64,000 nt of DNA, from NCBI GenBank assembly GCA_003212695.1, contig QCPC01000002.1:81588-145587 (forward strand), read 5' to 3'. This document shows, piece by piece, positions 18,361-27,851 of this stretch. How positions within the stretch are numbered: the first letter of the stretch is position 1; the number at the start of each line of letters is the position of its first letter. Made by a program: the position numbers and the translations under genes. The stretch is from Prochlorococcus sp. AG-436-C13. Its GTDB lineage: Bacteria; Cyanobacteriota; Cyanobacteriia; PCC-6307; Cyanobiaceae. Below the pieces are notes generated by a model that had not been told where the DNA came from, searched no databases, and saw nothing but the letters and a program-made list of their open reading frames with translations.

Positions 18361-18711
18361 ATGAATTGTCACCGCGTCTACTTATTGAAATATACAATTT
18401 TTATATTATTAGTTCCTTTTTTTCTTTATACTCTTGAAAACACTATCTTTAGGCGAAATAGTCTTCTCCTGTCAGGTTTAACCGAAAATTCGTCAAAAGA
18501 CATTCAGTCTAGTTTTGACGAATTTGAAGGCTCTTCATTGCCAACTAGTCCAAATGACCTGTTGAATATTTTGCAACGTATTGAGGCTATGAACAATGCA
18601 ACTGCTCCTTCTAATGCAATTGATGATGCTTTAAAGGCTTTTGAAAGAGAAACTATAGAAGAATCTTCTTTTGATTTGGATTATCCAGTCAAAAATTCAA
18701 TAGGAGATTAA
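18361..18711 (+). CDS. hypothetical protein with N-terminal membrane anchor
   Basis: A 116-residue protein with one N-terminal hydrophobic stretch (YTIFILLVPFFLYTLENTIF, about residues 11-30) and an acidic, Ser/Glu/Asn-rich C-terminal part that is probably outside the membrane (LTENSSKDIQSSFDEFEGS and DDALKAFERETIEESSFDLD). No cleavage site is obvious, so it may stay anchored. No family recognised. Followed after about 50 nt by another unknown cyanobacterial gene on the same strand. Confidence 0.6.
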   Translation: MNCHRVYLLKYTIFILLVPFFLYTLENTIFRRNSLLLSGLTENSSKDIQSSFDEFEGSSLPTSPNDLLNILQRIEAMNNATAPSNAIDDALKAFERETIEESSFDLDYPVKNSIGD

Positions 18712-18764
18712 GTATGATAAAAAAACGGCTAAATTTTAATTCTGCCTAGGCAAAGGTTCCTTAA

Positions 18765-19388
18765 ATGAGAGAGCATCCAATCGCCCCAGTAACTGAACTA
18801 TTTCAATACAGAGCAATAGGTTTGGTTAGGGGGAAATATATTCCTGAAGACATGGAAGTATTTTCTAAGGGTTTTATACAAGATGAAAATGGTTTGGAAA
18901 TTGAAGCAGTAGTACTTGGAAGAACACTCAGTCTTATAAAAAGGAAAGTATCTGTAGACTTTCCTCATTTATGGGTTGTTTACCCAAGATGTAGAGAATC
19001 TGATCATTTGCATTTGCAGATTGCAGGTATTTGGGAGCCAAGCACTTTAGGTAAATCAAATAATTCGGAAGAAGAATCTAAGCAAAATCTTAAATCAGAT
19101 GTAATTCCTATTTCAGATAAAGTTGAAGAAGGAGATGATTATTTTTCCATTCGAGGAGAGTTGATTTACACTAGGCCTGAGAGTAACGATATAATTATAA
19201 AGATCAAACAAAAACCACAAAAAAATAGAAGTAAAAGTTTTCCTTTTAAACTTTACCTAAAGGGCGAAATACCAATCAATCAATTAAGAAATTTTGTAAA
19301 TTTAGATGTTAGAAGGATAGGCAAAGATCTACATATTGAAAAAGTTGAAATTATTGGATCAATTAAAAAAAATAAAAAACACGACTAA
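18765..19388 (+). CDS. conserved cyanobacterial protein, unknown function
   Basis: A 207-residue soluble protein. The N-terminal half has the pattern TELFQYRAIGLVRGKYIPEDM and ISLIKRKVSVDFPHLWVVYPR, which I associate with a widespread cyanobacterial protein of unknown role; the middle (about residues 95-122) is a charged linker, and the C-terminal part is rich in Lys and beta-prone (IIIKIKQKPQ and FPFKLYLKGEI). It may have two small beta domains joined by the linker. ATG start; larC follows after 39 nt on the same strand. Confidence 0.65.
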   Translation: MREHPIAPVTELFQYRAIGLVRGKYIPEDMEVFSKGFIQDENGLEIEAVVLGRTLSLIKRKVSVDFPHLWVVYPRCRESDHLHLQIAGIWEPSTLGKSNNSEEESKQNLKSDVIPISDKVEEGDDYFSIRGELIYTRPESNDIIIKIKQKPQKNRSKSFPFKLYLKGEIPINQLRNFVNLDVRRIGKDLHIEKVEIIGSIKKNKKHD

Positions 19389-19427
19389 TAGGCTTAATTA
19401 AACTTTATGCGATTTGAATAATTGAAA

Positions 19428-20657
19428 ATGAAAAGTCTTTTTATTGATTGTTCAAATGGTGTTTCTGGAGATATGCTCCTAGGTGGATTAATTGACTTAG
19501 GTGTTCCTTACGATGTTATAAATAAACCTTTAGAATCTTTAGGATTTTCTGAAGATTATGCCTTAAAATATGAGGAGTCCAAGAGCTTTAATTTAAGAGG
19601 AATTAAAGTTTCTGTTGAAGATAGAAGCTCTAATCAAAAGCATAGGAAATGGATAGATATTCAAAAAATGATTGTTTCTTCAGGCTTGAATTCTATATTG
19701 AAAGATAGAGTATTAAAAGTCTTTGGAATACTTGCAGATGCAGAGTCGTTTGTACATGGGATTCAGAAGGATGAAGTCCATTTTCATGAAATAGGTGCCA
19801 TTGACTCTTTGGTTGACATAATAGGAGTTTGTGCAGCAGTTGAATACTTAAACCTTAAATATATTATTTGTGATTATCCTCCAGCTGGCAGTGGTTTTGT
19901 GAATACTTCTCATGGCCAATTGCCAGTTCCTGTTCCAGCAGTTGTTGAATTAGCTAAAACTCACAATATAAAACTTTTTTCAAATGAGCATCTTTGTGGT
20001 GAATTAACTACTCCAACAGGGTTGGCACTTTTAATTGCTTTGGGAGATGATTTTGGAAAGCCTCCATTCTTTGATATTCATTCTATAGGAATTGGATTGG
20101 GACATAGAGAAGTTAATAGACCTAATTTCTTGAGAATATTTTTATTAGAAGGGAATATATTTTCATCTAATAAAAATATTTTAGAAGGACCTCGCTGGGA
20201 GGAAGTAGTTGTTCAGCAAGCTTGGGTAGATGATTCGTCTGCTGAGGATCTTTCTCATCTTTCGAATCAGCTTAGACTGTTCGGAGCTATTGAAGTAATT
20301 TCTCAATCAATACAGATGAAGAAAGGGAGATTAGGCCTTTCTATAACTGCCATTTCCAAGGCCAATGATAAAGATAAGCTGCGCAAGGCTTGGCTCTCTT
20401 TTGGATCAACCATTGGGGTAAGGGAGCATGTTGAGGAGCGTTGGGTGTTGCCACGTAGACTTGGCAAGTGTTCAACTATTTTTGGTGAATTATCTGTTAA
20501 ACAAGTTTGTCGTCCTGATGGAAAATTAACTTTAAAAATAGAGCATGATGAATTGAGCAGAATTAGTTTGGAAAGATCAGTCTCATTAGACTGCGTGAGG
20601 AATGAAGTTGCCAAATCATTAGAAACTTTTTTACCAGATGAGGAATGGACATATTGA
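19428..20657 (+). CDS. larC: LarC-like nickel-insertion protein (DUF111)
   Basis: LarC inserts nickel into the pyridinium dithiocarboxylate pincer cofactor of lactate racemase. This 409-residue protein matches the family: N-terminal CSNGVSGDMLLGGLIDLGV, HFHEIGAIDSLVDIIGVCAAVEYL (His/Asp cluster), GELTTPTGLALLIALG, and the C-terminal ferredoxin-like part (VVVQQAWVDDSSAEDL, RSVSLDCVRNEVAKSL). ATG 19428 is preferred; a TTG two codons upstream is also in frame. LarA, LarB and LarE are not in the window, so the target enzyme is unknown. The 3' end overlaps the next gene by 13 nt. Confidence 0.88.
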   Translation: MKSLFIDCSNGVSGDMLLGGLIDLGVPYDVINKPLESLGFSEDYALKYEESKSFNLRGIKVSVEDRSSNQKHRKWIDIQKMIVSSGLNSILKDRVLKVFGILADAESFVHGIQKDEVHFHEIGAIDSLVDIIGVCAAVEYLNLKYIICDYPPAGSGFVNTSHGQLPVPVPAVVELAKTHNIKLFSNEHLCGELTTPTGLALLIALGDDFGKPPFFDIHSIGIGLGHREVNRPNFLRIFLLEGNIFSSNKNILEGPRWEEVVVQQAWVDDSSAEDLSHLSNQLRLFGAIEVISQSIQMKKGRLGLSITAISKANDKDKLRKAWLSFGSTIGVREHVEERWVLPRRLGKCSTIFGELSVKQVCRPDGKLTLKIEHDELSRISLERSVSLDCVRNEVAKSLETFLPDEEWTY

Positions 20658-21652
20658 ATTATTATATGAAAAAAATATTTTATTTAATAATGTATGTAGT
20701 AAAAAGTGTTGTTTCATTTAGGAGAGTTAAGTTATTAGTAACACTTTTAAGCATTTTATTTGTTGGTTTGTCTATATTTAATAATTTTGAACAGATTATC
20801 AATGAAGAGATTCATAAAGAGTCGCTCATTTTATTATCATTAGGTTGTATAATTTGTATCTTAAGTATTTTAGTTAATGGGTTGGCATGGAAAGAACTTG
20901 TTAAATGGTTGGGATATAAAAATAATAATGTAAATATTGTCTATTTATTTTTAAAAACAAATATCCTCAAGTATTTGCCTGGAGGAATATGGCACTTTTT
21001 AGATAGATTCAGAGTTTTAAGTTCTTCAATTCCTCCAGAGCAAGCTTTTTCTTCAGTCTTGCTTGAACCATTCTTGATGGTTTCAGCAGCATTATTTTTG
21101 CTACCTATTACTGATTTAAATAATATATATTTACTTATATTTTTTGCACCTTCTGTTTTTCTGGCTAGGCGTTTTAGGGGGTATTTGCTAATGCAGTTAG
21201 GTGCAATGAAAATGCTTCAATTTCAAAAGATTGGATCTAAATTTAACTTTGCCCAGGATTACATTAGCCCTAGCAACCCTAGTTCTCCCTTCCCTTTGAA
21301 ATCATTTGCTTTTGAAATATTATTTATATTATTGAAATTTCTAGCCTTTTGGATTTGCTTAAAGGCATTTTCAATTGAAGAATATATTTATATGTCTAGC
21401 TGGCTATTTGCTTTTTCTATAGCCTGGGCAATTGGCTTGCTAGTTCCATCAGCTCCTGGAGGTATTGGCATTTTCGAATCTTTTATTTTGTTGATTATTG
21501 GACAAAATGTTCCTAGAGAATCTTTGCTGCTAGCTCTACTATCTTATAGATTATTGGTGAGTATTGCTGATTTATTTATTCCAACAATTTTTATTCTTAA
21601 AAAAGTTATTTATAGATTTATTATATATTTAAACCAATCCTTCATTCTCTAA
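20645..21652 (+). CDS. multi-pass membrane protein, UPF0104/flippase-like
   Basis: A 335-residue protein with about eight hydrophobic segments, of the lysylphosphatidylglycerol-synthetase-TM/UPF0104 type (uncharacterised flippase-like). Useful marks are KYLPGGIWHFLDRFRVL and LLVPSAPGGIGIFESFILLIIG (the PGGxGxxE motif typical of this group), then LLSYRLLVSIADL. Its ATG lies inside the end of larC, so it is translated by coupling; an in-frame ATG at 20666 is a possible alternative. What lipid or glycan it moves is unknown. Confidence 0.75.
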   Translation: MDILNYYMKKIFYLIMYVVKSVVSFRRVKLLVTLLSILFVGLSIFNNFEQIINEEIHKESLILLSLGCIICILSILVNGLAWKELVKWLGYKNNNVNIVYLFLKTNILKYLPGGIWHFLDRFRVLSSSIPPEQAFSSVLLEPFLMVSAALFLLPITDLNNIYLLIFFAPSVFLARRFRGYLLMQLGAMKMLQFQKIGSKFNFAQDYISPSNPSSPFPLKSFAFEILFILLKFLAFWICLKAFSIEEYIYMSSWLFAFSIAWAIGLLVPSAPGGIGIFESFILLIIGQNVPRESLLLALLSYRLLVSIADLFIPTIFILKKVIYRFIIYLNQSFIL

Positions 21653-21660
21653 GAGTTGTT

Positions 21661-23202
21661 TTAATTGCTTTCTGAATCTAGTCTAGGCATTAATGCAATT
21701 GATGCTAGCAAACCTAAACTTAGTACTATTAATCCAGGTAAAATTGACTCAGCCATCCTTTCGTCACCTGCATATTGAAATATCCTTACCGAAAGAGTGT
21801 CAAAGTCAAATGGTCTTAAAATAAAAGTCAGAGGTAGTTCTTTAATAGTATCTACAAAAATCAAAAGTGCTCCTACTATTATGGGCCCTTTCAGTAGAGG
21901 TATATGTACCTTTTTTAATATGCCAGTCCATTGTTCACCAAGAATAGTTGCTGCTTCATCAATATTTGGATTAATCCTTTCTAAACCCGCGTCTATTCCT
22001 CCTTTTGATACAGCAAGAAATCTGACCGAATATCCCCATAGTAATAATATTAATGAGGGAATACTCCAATTAGAACTGGAAAAAGAAAGAAGAGCGAGAG
22101 CAACAACAGCACCAGGGATTGCATAGCCTATTCCGGAAAGAAATGAAATAGACTGCATCCATTTAGTTTTATTCCATCTTTTACAAATACTCATAAATAT
22201 TGCAAAGAATACTGTTAATGAGGCTGCTAAAGTGCCAAGAACGAAGCTTCTAATAGTTAATTGGATAATATCTAGATCAAAGCCTTGTTTGATTTGATCT
22301 AGATTTATAATTACCCATAAGCAAGGGATACCTAGAGTGAATAAAGTGGGCAGGATAGCTAATATTTGGGCCAATAGTTCCCTAAAGCCTTTTAGTTCCC
22401 ATTTCTCTCTTTCTATACCAGCGATTCCCTCACTCCATCTTCTGCTATTTCTTCTCAACCTTTTCTCGTAAGCTACCAGTATAAGGACAATAAATAATGC
22501 AATAAATGCAAGAGATATTGCTCCTGATGGATTACCTTTTATAATCCAATTCTCAATTATTCCAGCTGAGATGCTCGGTATATTAAGAAGTTGCACTGCT
22601 CCAAGCTCATTAATTACTTCCATTGCTAAAAGCGCAATGCCTGCACCTATTGATGGTATTGCTAAAGGCAAAGCTATACGTCTAAAGCTATTCCATGGAC
22701 CTACACCTAAACTCCTACAGGCTTCCATTTGACGTTGACCACATTTGGCAAAGCTTTCTGCGCTTAAAAGAAATACATAAGGATATGTTGTCATTGACAT
22801 TACTAAAACACCCCAGGCCATTCCATGAATTCTTATCCCGTAAATGCTTCCAATATCAATCAATATTGCTGAAAGCAAATAAGCAGGAGTAGCTAAAGGT
22901 AAAAGCTGAGCAAACCTTAAGTATTTCTGACCTTTAAATTTGCAATTTGTGAGTAGCCAGCCGTTTGCTGTTCCTATTACACCTCCAGCTAACGAACACA
23001 AAATAACAAGTATAAGAGTTCCTTTTATTTGCTTTAGTCCATCTGCGCCTAAATTTATTTCTCCAGTGCTAAATCCAGCAATACCTTCGCCAAATAGTCT
23101 AAATATAGGCCAAAGAAAGATGATGCATAAAAATATTGCAAATGCATCTAGTAAGAACCTTTTGTTTGCCAAAGCTTTAAATAAAAAGTTTTTTGTATGC
23201 AA
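21661..23202 (-). CDS. futB: ABC transporter permease, iron(III) type
   Basis: Membrane subunit of a ferric-iron ABC importer of the FutB/SfuB/HitB type. The 513-residue protein has two halves of about six segments each, and each half carries the permease EAA-type loop: MEACRSLGVGPWNSFRRIALPLAIPSIG in the first and DEAATILGEQWTGILKKVHIPLLKGPI in the second. TTG start. No ATPase (FutC) or binding protein (FutA/IdiA) gene is nearby, so these must be elsewhere. The symbol is given by family resemblance; another anion substrate is possible. Confidence 0.82.
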   Translation of the reverse strand: MHTKNFLFKALANKRFLLDAFAIFLCIIFLWPIFRLFGEGIAGFSTGEINLGADGLKQIKGTLILVILCSLAGGVIGTANGWLLTNCKFKGQKYLRFAQLLPLATPAYLLSAILIDIGSIYGIRIHGMAWGVLVMSMTTYPYVFLLSAESFAKCGQRQMEACRSLGVGPWNSFRRIALPLAIPSIGAGIALLAMEVINELGAVQLLNIPSISAGIIENWIIKGNPSGAISLAFIALFIVLILVAYEKRLRRNSRRWSEGIAGIEREKWELKGFRELLAQILAILPTLFTLGIPCLWVIINLDQIKQGFDLDIIQLTIRSFVLGTLAASLTVFFAIFMSICKRWNKTKWMQSISFLSGIGYAIPGAVVALALLSFSSSNWSIPSLILLLWGYSVRFLAVSKGGIDAGLERINPNIDEAATILGEQWTGILKKVHIPLLKGPIIVGALLIFVDTIKELPLTFILRPFDFDTLSVRIFQYAGDERMAESILPGLIVLSLGLLASIALMPRLDSESN

Positions 23203-23348
23203 AATCTTTACCTAATAATCTCTATTCATAGAGGCTTTCAGATGATTATTTGGTTTTACATATTGAAGACCTTTGCTAAGAATAATAAGTTGATTATTTT
23301 TTTTATAATCGATTTCATAAATATCAATAATCATAAGGTTTAATTAAT

Positions 23349-23648
23349 TTAAATGCTTGAAAGTTCATCTATTGATTTAGCAAGCTTGAAGTCAAGATTA
23401 CTGATACCACATAAGTCATGTGTTGTTAAATTAATTTCCACTTCAGCATAAACATTCCTCCATTCTGGGTGATGCGACATTCTTTCGGAAATAATGGCAA
23501 CCTTAGTTATAAAGGCGAATGCTTCAACGAAATCTATGAAACGTAATGTCCTGTAGAGCAGCTTACCGTCTTTAACTTCCCATAAAGGTACTGTTTTGCA
23601 TAAATCACTTATTTCATTAGGAGTTAAAAGTCTTCTTTGTATAGACAT
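23349..23648 (-). CDS. pterin-4a-carbinolamine dehydratase-like protein
   Basis: A 99-residue protein of the PCD/DCoH family, which dehydrates 4a-hydroxytetrahydrobiopterin. Conserved residues include RTLRFIDFVEAFAFITKVA, the active-site MSHHPEWRNVYAEVEINLTTHDLCGIS (His-His-Pro and the later His-Asp). The enzyme usually recycles the cofactor of aromatic amino-acid hydroxylases, which are rare in picocyanobacteria, so it may serve pterin or folate salvage. It is the free-standing form; I see no carboxysome genes here, which is where the related RuBisCO factor acRAF is found. ATG start. Confidence 0.9.
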   Translation of the reverse strand: MSIQRRLLTPNEISDLCKTVPLWEVKDGKLLYRTLRFIDFVEAFAFITKVAIISERMSHHPEWRNVYAEVEINLTTHDLCGISNLDFKLAKSIDELSSI

Positions 23649-23664
23649 TGTTCAGTTAGTGACC

Positions 23665-23814
23665 CTATCTTTTTTGATCATGGATCCGGTCAACTAAAAG
23701 GTCTATCTTTGTATCCGAATTGTATTTATTAGATGAATTTATTGTGTTGATATTATCTAATACAATTTCATTCAGTTTCTTGGGTTCATTTGTTGCCATA
23801 ACTGCATTAAGCAT
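23665..23814 (-). CDS. possible small protein, 49 residues
   Basis: ATG at 23814, three bases after the yjbQ stop on the same strand, reading MLNAVMATNEPKKLNEIVLD and ending DLLVDRIHDQKR. The composition is regular and charged, and the close spacing suggests an operon with yjbQ upstream and the PCD-like gene downstream. A start at the internal ATG (MATNEPKK...) is equally possible. No homologue known to me; the AT-rich background makes a 49-codon chance frame conceivable. Confidence 0.35.
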   Translation of the reverse strand: MLNAVMATNEPKKLNEIVLDNINTINSSNKYNSDTKIDLLVDRIHDQKR

Positions 23815-23817
23815 TCT

Positions 23818-24294
23818 TCAGACTTCTTCTATTTTAATAGTACTTCCTTCACCTATTGCATGAAGATTTATTTTTCTTATATTATTTGAATATCTATGTT
23901 CCCATAGGTATATTGCTTGCCAGATTCCTAGATCTAACCTCGAATTTTGTATGCTAATTGAAAGACTACTTGAAGTAAGAGTTGTTCTTATATGGGCAGG
24001 CATATCATCTATGCCTTCTTCAGAGTGAAGGTACTCTTGCATTTCTTCGTCTTTAAGAATGGATTTAAATCCATTCTCTGGAACAATAGCTTTCATATAT
24101 GCAGCAAGATCTTTAAGAACTTTTGGATCAGCGTTCTCGTTAATTATAAGACTACAACTAGTATGTTTAGACGTAATAACTAATATGCCTTCTCTTATTG
24201 TATTAGCTTTAATCCAATTGCTAATTGCTTCGGTGATATTGATAAAGCCTTCTCCTTTAGTCTCAATTGACAGTTGAGAAATAAATTGTTTCAC
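23818..24294 (-). CDS. yjbQ: YjbQ/UPF0047 family protein
   Basis: A 158-residue protein with the full UPF0047 pattern: EGILVITSKHTSCSLIINENADPKVLKDLAAYM in the first half, GIDDMPAHIRTTLTSSSLSI in the middle, and LDLGIWQAIYLWEHR near the end (HTSCSL, D-MPAH and GxWQxIYLxEHR). E. coli YjbQ shows weak thiamine-phosphate synthase-like activity in genetic tests; its true role is unsettled. GTG start at 24294. Confidence 0.9.
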   Translation of the reverse strand: MKQFISQLSIETKGEGFINITEAISNWIKANTIREGILVITSKHTSCSLIINENADPKVLKDLAAYMKAIVPENGFKSILKDEEMQEYLHSEEGIDDMPAHIRTTLTSSSLSISIQNSRLDLGIWQAIYLWEHRYSNNIRKINLHAIGEGSTIKIEEV

Positions 24295-24510
24295 CTTCGT
24301 AAAAGATAAATATACATTCTAGAGCTAACCTATTAAAAGCATCTCTAGATTAATTAATTATAGCTTTCAAATACAAGAAGAAGTTAGTTGCCAAATTGAA
24401 TTAGTACAAAGGTAATTGTATGACTTGTAAAGAAGATAAATTCAAGCAATTTAAATTTATGTAATTGAAGATACTTATAAATACTCATAGATGATGTTTT
24501 TTATTTCAAG

Positions 24511-26085
24511 TTGACATTAGGCTTAATTGATCAAGCAAAAAATTCATTGACAAATACTTCTTGGAAAAAACTGGATGGATATCTTCGTGAAACTCAACTC
24601 CTTGGATCTATTCACAACGCATTGTATTGGGATCAGAATACTTCAATGCCTTCTTGTGCAGCCTCTTGGAGAGGGGAGCAATTAAGTTTTTTAGCAAAGT
24701 GTCTTCATACTAGGCAAAGTAGCACTGAATTTGAGAATTTAATAAAAGAAGCTAGAGAAGAATCTCACTTAGAAGCTCTTAAAAATGGTATTGATATTAA
24801 TAATAAAACTAGAAATTTAGATCTTTTAGAGTTAGAGCTACGCCGTCAAAAGAAACTTGATTCAAAATTAGTTGTTCATCTGGCCACTGCACAAACAGAG
24901 GGATATGCTCTTTGGAAAGAAGCAAAGGAGAATAATGATTTTAAAAGATTTGCTCCTGCACTTAAGAAATTGATTGATTTAAGACAAGAGCAAGCTAATC
25001 AACTTGATGAATCTCGCAGTTGTTGGGAAACGCTTGCCCAGCCTTTTGAACCTGATTTAACAATTAAGCGATTAAATGAATTATTTATTCCTTTAAGAAC
25101 TCGTTTGCCTGAATTAATAGCTAAAGCAAAAGCCGTTTCTTCTAAGAATCTTCTGAAATGGGATTTAGATCAATCTTCACAACAGAAACTTTGCGAACTC
25201 TTGTTAAATCAATGGGGAAGAAATAAAGAAATCACCTCTTTAGCAAGATCTCCTCATCCTTTTTCGATTACTCTCGGGCCGCAAGATTTCCGTTTGACTA
25301 CACGGGTAGTTGAAGGACAGCCTTTCTCATGTTTTTTGGCGACTGCTCATGAATGGGGCCATTCTCTTTATGAGCAGGGATTGCCTTTACAAAATCATCA
25401 ATGGTTTGCATGGCCTTTAGGACAAGCTACATCAATGGGAGTTCATGAAAGTCAATCACTTTTTTGGGAGAATAGAGTTGCACGAAGTAAAGCTTTTTCA
25501 GATCGATTTTGGACTTATTTTTCAAATGAAGGAGCTCCTTTAAATAGTGGTTTAGATCTTTGGAAATCAATGAACCCACTGCTTCCAGGTCTAAATCGTG
25601 TAGAAGCAGATGAACTTAGTTATGGATTGCATATCTTAATTAGGACTGATTTGGAGATTGCTTTGCTTCAAGAAGGATTAGATGTTTGGGATCTTCCCAC
25701 TGAGTGGAATAAAAGGTACAAAGAACTTCTTGGAGTAACTCCAGAAAATGATTCTGAGGGTTGCTTACAAGATGTTCATTGGAGTGAAGGCTCTTTTGGT
25801 TATTTCCCTTCTTATTTACTTGGTCATTTAATTAGTGCACAGTTGTCAGAAGCAATGATTTTTTCACTTAGAAAAGAAGGGGTTAAAGGAGAAGATCCCA
25901 TAGGTGAGTGTATAAGAGAAGGTAATGAGATTAAGCTTCTTGAATGGTTAAGGAATGAAGTTCATCATTATGGGCGACAAGTTAATGCTGAGCAATTAGT
26001 AGAGAAAGTTACTGGGAGGTGTTTGTCTTGTAATCCTTTTTTGAATTATTTAGAGAATAAGTTAAAGATGCTTACTTCCTCTTAA
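24511..26085 (+). CDS. M32 carboxypeptidase (thermostable carboxypeptidase Taq type)
   Basis: A 524-residue zinc metallocarboxypeptidase. Key motif HEWGHSLYEQGL (HExxH), with the later ESQSLFWENRVARSKAF supplying the third ligand Glu. GSIHNALYWDQNTSMPS (N-terminal WDQxTxMP) and GLHILIRTDLEIALL are also typical of family M32. Normal length for the family. It starts with TTG at 24511; the only nearby ATGs are out of frame or followed by a stop. Likely cuts C-terminal residues in peptide recycling. Confidence 0.94.
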   Translation: MTLGLIDQAKNSLTNTSWKKLDGYLRETQLLGSIHNALYWDQNTSMPSCAASWRGEQLSFLAKCLHTRQSSTEFENLIKEAREESHLEALKNGIDINNKTRNLDLLELELRRQKKLDSKLVVHLATAQTEGYALWKEAKENNDFKRFAPALKKLIDLRQEQANQLDESRSCWETLAQPFEPDLTIKRLNELFIPLRTRLPELIAKAKAVSSKNLLKWDLDQSSQQKLCELLLNQWGRNKEITSLARSPHPFSITLGPQDFRLTTRVVEGQPFSCFLATAHEWGHSLYEQGLPLQNHQWFAWPLGQATSMGVHESQSLFWENRVARSKAFSDRFWTYFSNEGAPLNSGLDLWKSMNPLLPGLNRVEADELSYGLHILIRTDLEIALLQEGLDVWDLPTEWNKRYKELLGVTPENDSEGCLQDVHWSEGSFGYFPSYLLGHLISAQLSEAMIFSLRKEGVKGEDPIGECIREGNEIKLLEWLRNEVHHYGRQVNAEQLVEKVTGRCLSCNPFLNYLENKLKMLTSS

Positions 26086-26110
26086 GATGAACGAATAAGT
26101 ATTGTTATCT

Positions 26111-26698
26111 ATGGCCAATTTAGACCAAGCTCCCAGTCGCAGAATGCCAAATTTGCTTCATGTTCTGCCAGCATTTGCTGAGGAAGGCTCCTTAAAAGTT
26201 AATTGTATTGTTGAACTGAATTCGAATACTATAAATAAGTACGAATTGATAACTGAAACAGGCCATCTAAAGCTTGATAGAGTTGGTTACTCTTCTTTGG
26301 CTTATCCTTTTGCATATGGTTGTATTCCTCGCACTTGGGATGAAGATGGTGACCCTTTAGACATAGAAATAGTTGGTGTTACAGAGCCTTTGGTCCCTGG
26401 ATCAGTCGTTGAGGCAAGGATTATTGGAATCATGACTTTCGACGATGGTGGAGAAGTTGATGACAAAGTTATCGCAGTGATAGCAGATGATAAACGTTTG
26501 GATCATATAACTAGCTTTGAAATGCTTGGCGAACATTGGATTAAAGAGACTACTTATTATTGGGAGCATTATAAAGATTTAAAAAAGCCTGGAACATGTA
26601 GTGTTAATGGCTTTTTTGGTACAGAAAAAGCAGTTGAGATTATAAAAAGTTGCGAAAGTCGTTACTTAGTTGAAATTGAACCAAATCTGGTTGATTAG
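26111..26698 (+). CDS. ppa: inorganic pyrophosphatase, family I (copy 1, complete active site)
   Basis: Hydrolyses pyrophosphate to pull biosynthetic reactions forward. The 195-residue protein has the family-I active site intact: NKYE, LDRV, YPFAYGCIP, the signature EDGDPLDIE (three Asp ligands in D-G-D-P-L-D), FDDGGEVDDK, and the Tyr-Lys pair in HYKDLK. ATG 26111 is chosen, three codons into a frame that begins with TTG. It is longer at both ends than, and clearly different from, the second copy at 41.7 kb. Two family-I copies in one small genome is unusual; see findings. Confidence 0.93.
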   Translation: MANLDQAPSRRMPNLLHVLPAFAEEGSLKVNCIVELNSNTINKYELITETGHLKLDRVGYSSLAYPFAYGCIPRTWDEDGDPLDIEIVGVTEPLVPGSVVEARIIGIMTFDDGGEVDDKVIAVIADDKRLDHITSFEMLGEHWIKETTYYWEHYKDLKKPGTCSVNGFFGTEKAVEIIKSCESRYLVEIEPNLVD

Positions 26699-26743
26699 GA
26701 GTAAAGGTATTTTCTGAGATTTATGTTGTGCTTAACAATTTTT

Positions 26744-27691
26744 TTAAGACCTGGCTTCTTTAAATATCTCTTCTAAGATTTCCATTGCACCTTGCGATTT
26801 AAGTTTATTTGCAAGGTCTCTACCAATCTTTTCTGGATTTATAGACGTTCCTGATTCTTTATCTTTTATTAGGTTCTTACCATCAAGACTAGCAACCATT
26901 CCCGTAAGGGTTAAGTTCCCATTTTCTATTTTGGTGTGAACACCAATAGGAACTTGGCATCCACCTTCAAGTTCCTTAAGGAATGCTCTTTCTGCAAGAC
27001 ATCTTTGAGAGGTTTCAGCATGCTCAAGTACTTTGATTATTTTAATAACTTCTTCTTTGTTTTCTACACATTCTATACCTAAAGCACCTTGACCAACAGC
27101 GTGAAGCGATATTTCACTTGGGATTATTTGGTGGATTCTGTTACTAAATCCAAGGCGAGTCAAACCTGCTGCAGCTAATATTAGACAGTCGTAATGACCT
27201 GCATCTAGCTTTTCTAGGCGAGTAATAACATTTCCTCGAACATCTTTAAAAACAAGTTCTGGAAAGTGGTAGCGCAATTGTGCTAGTCGTCTTAATGAAC
27301 TTGTTCCTACGATGGAACCTGCAGGCATGTTGCTTAACTGAAAGTTCTCAAATTTCTTATTTACAACTAGTGCATCAGCAGGATTTTCTCTTTCTGTAAT
27401 GCAGCCAAGCATTAGCCCCTCTGGAAGAATCGTTGGGAGGTCCTTTAAGGAATGAACGGCTATATCGGCACGTCCGATAAGCATTTGGGCTTCAAGCTCT
27501 TTAGTGAAAAGACCTTTGTCTCCTATCTTTGCAAGTGCAACGTCAAGAATTTTATCTCCTTGAGTTGCCATGGCCTCTATTGAAATATCAATACCGGGAT
27601 AGGCTTTTGTAAGCTCATCTCTTACCCAGTTTGTTTGGACCATGGCTAGCTGGCTGCGTCGTGAGGCAATGCGCACTTGGTCTAGAGCCAT
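26744..27691 (-). CDS. hemC: hydroxymethylbilane synthase (porphobilinogen deaminase)
   Basis: Joins four porphobilinogens into hydroxymethylbilane in tetrapyrrole synthesis. The 315 residues include [67 protein letters not shown] (substrate-binding arginines) and the cofactor-binding Cys in [11 protein letters not shown]. Normal length, ATG start. The convergent ppa ends 45 bp away. rpoD is the next gene upstream on the same strand, with a gap of 160 bp. Confidence 0.98.
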   Translation of the reverse strand: MALDQVRIASRRSQLAMVQTNWVRDELTKAYPGIDISIEAMATQGDKILDVALAKIGDKGLFTKELEAQMLIGRADIAVHSLKDLPTILPEGLMLGCITERENPADALVVNKKFENFQLSNMPAGSIVGTSSLRRLAQLRYHFPELVFKDVRGNVITRLEKLDAGHYDCLILAAAGLTRLGFSNRIHQIIPSEISLHAVGQGALGIECVENKEEVIKIIKVLEHAETSQRCLAERAFLKELEGGCQVPIGVHTKIENGNLTLTGMVASLDGKNLIKDKESGTSINPEKIGRDLANKLKSQGAMEILEEIFKEARS

Positions 27692-27851
27692 TAGTAATTT
27701 TATTTACATATTCACCTTACTCATGAGGATGACATTATGTAATTATTTCTGGTATACGTTATTAGTCTGATGCTTGGCAAAAACCTTTCGAAGAGCTTTT
27801 CTCCAGGTTTCAGCCTTTTAACTAGAGATAAATAAAAGCAAGATAAAAAGT

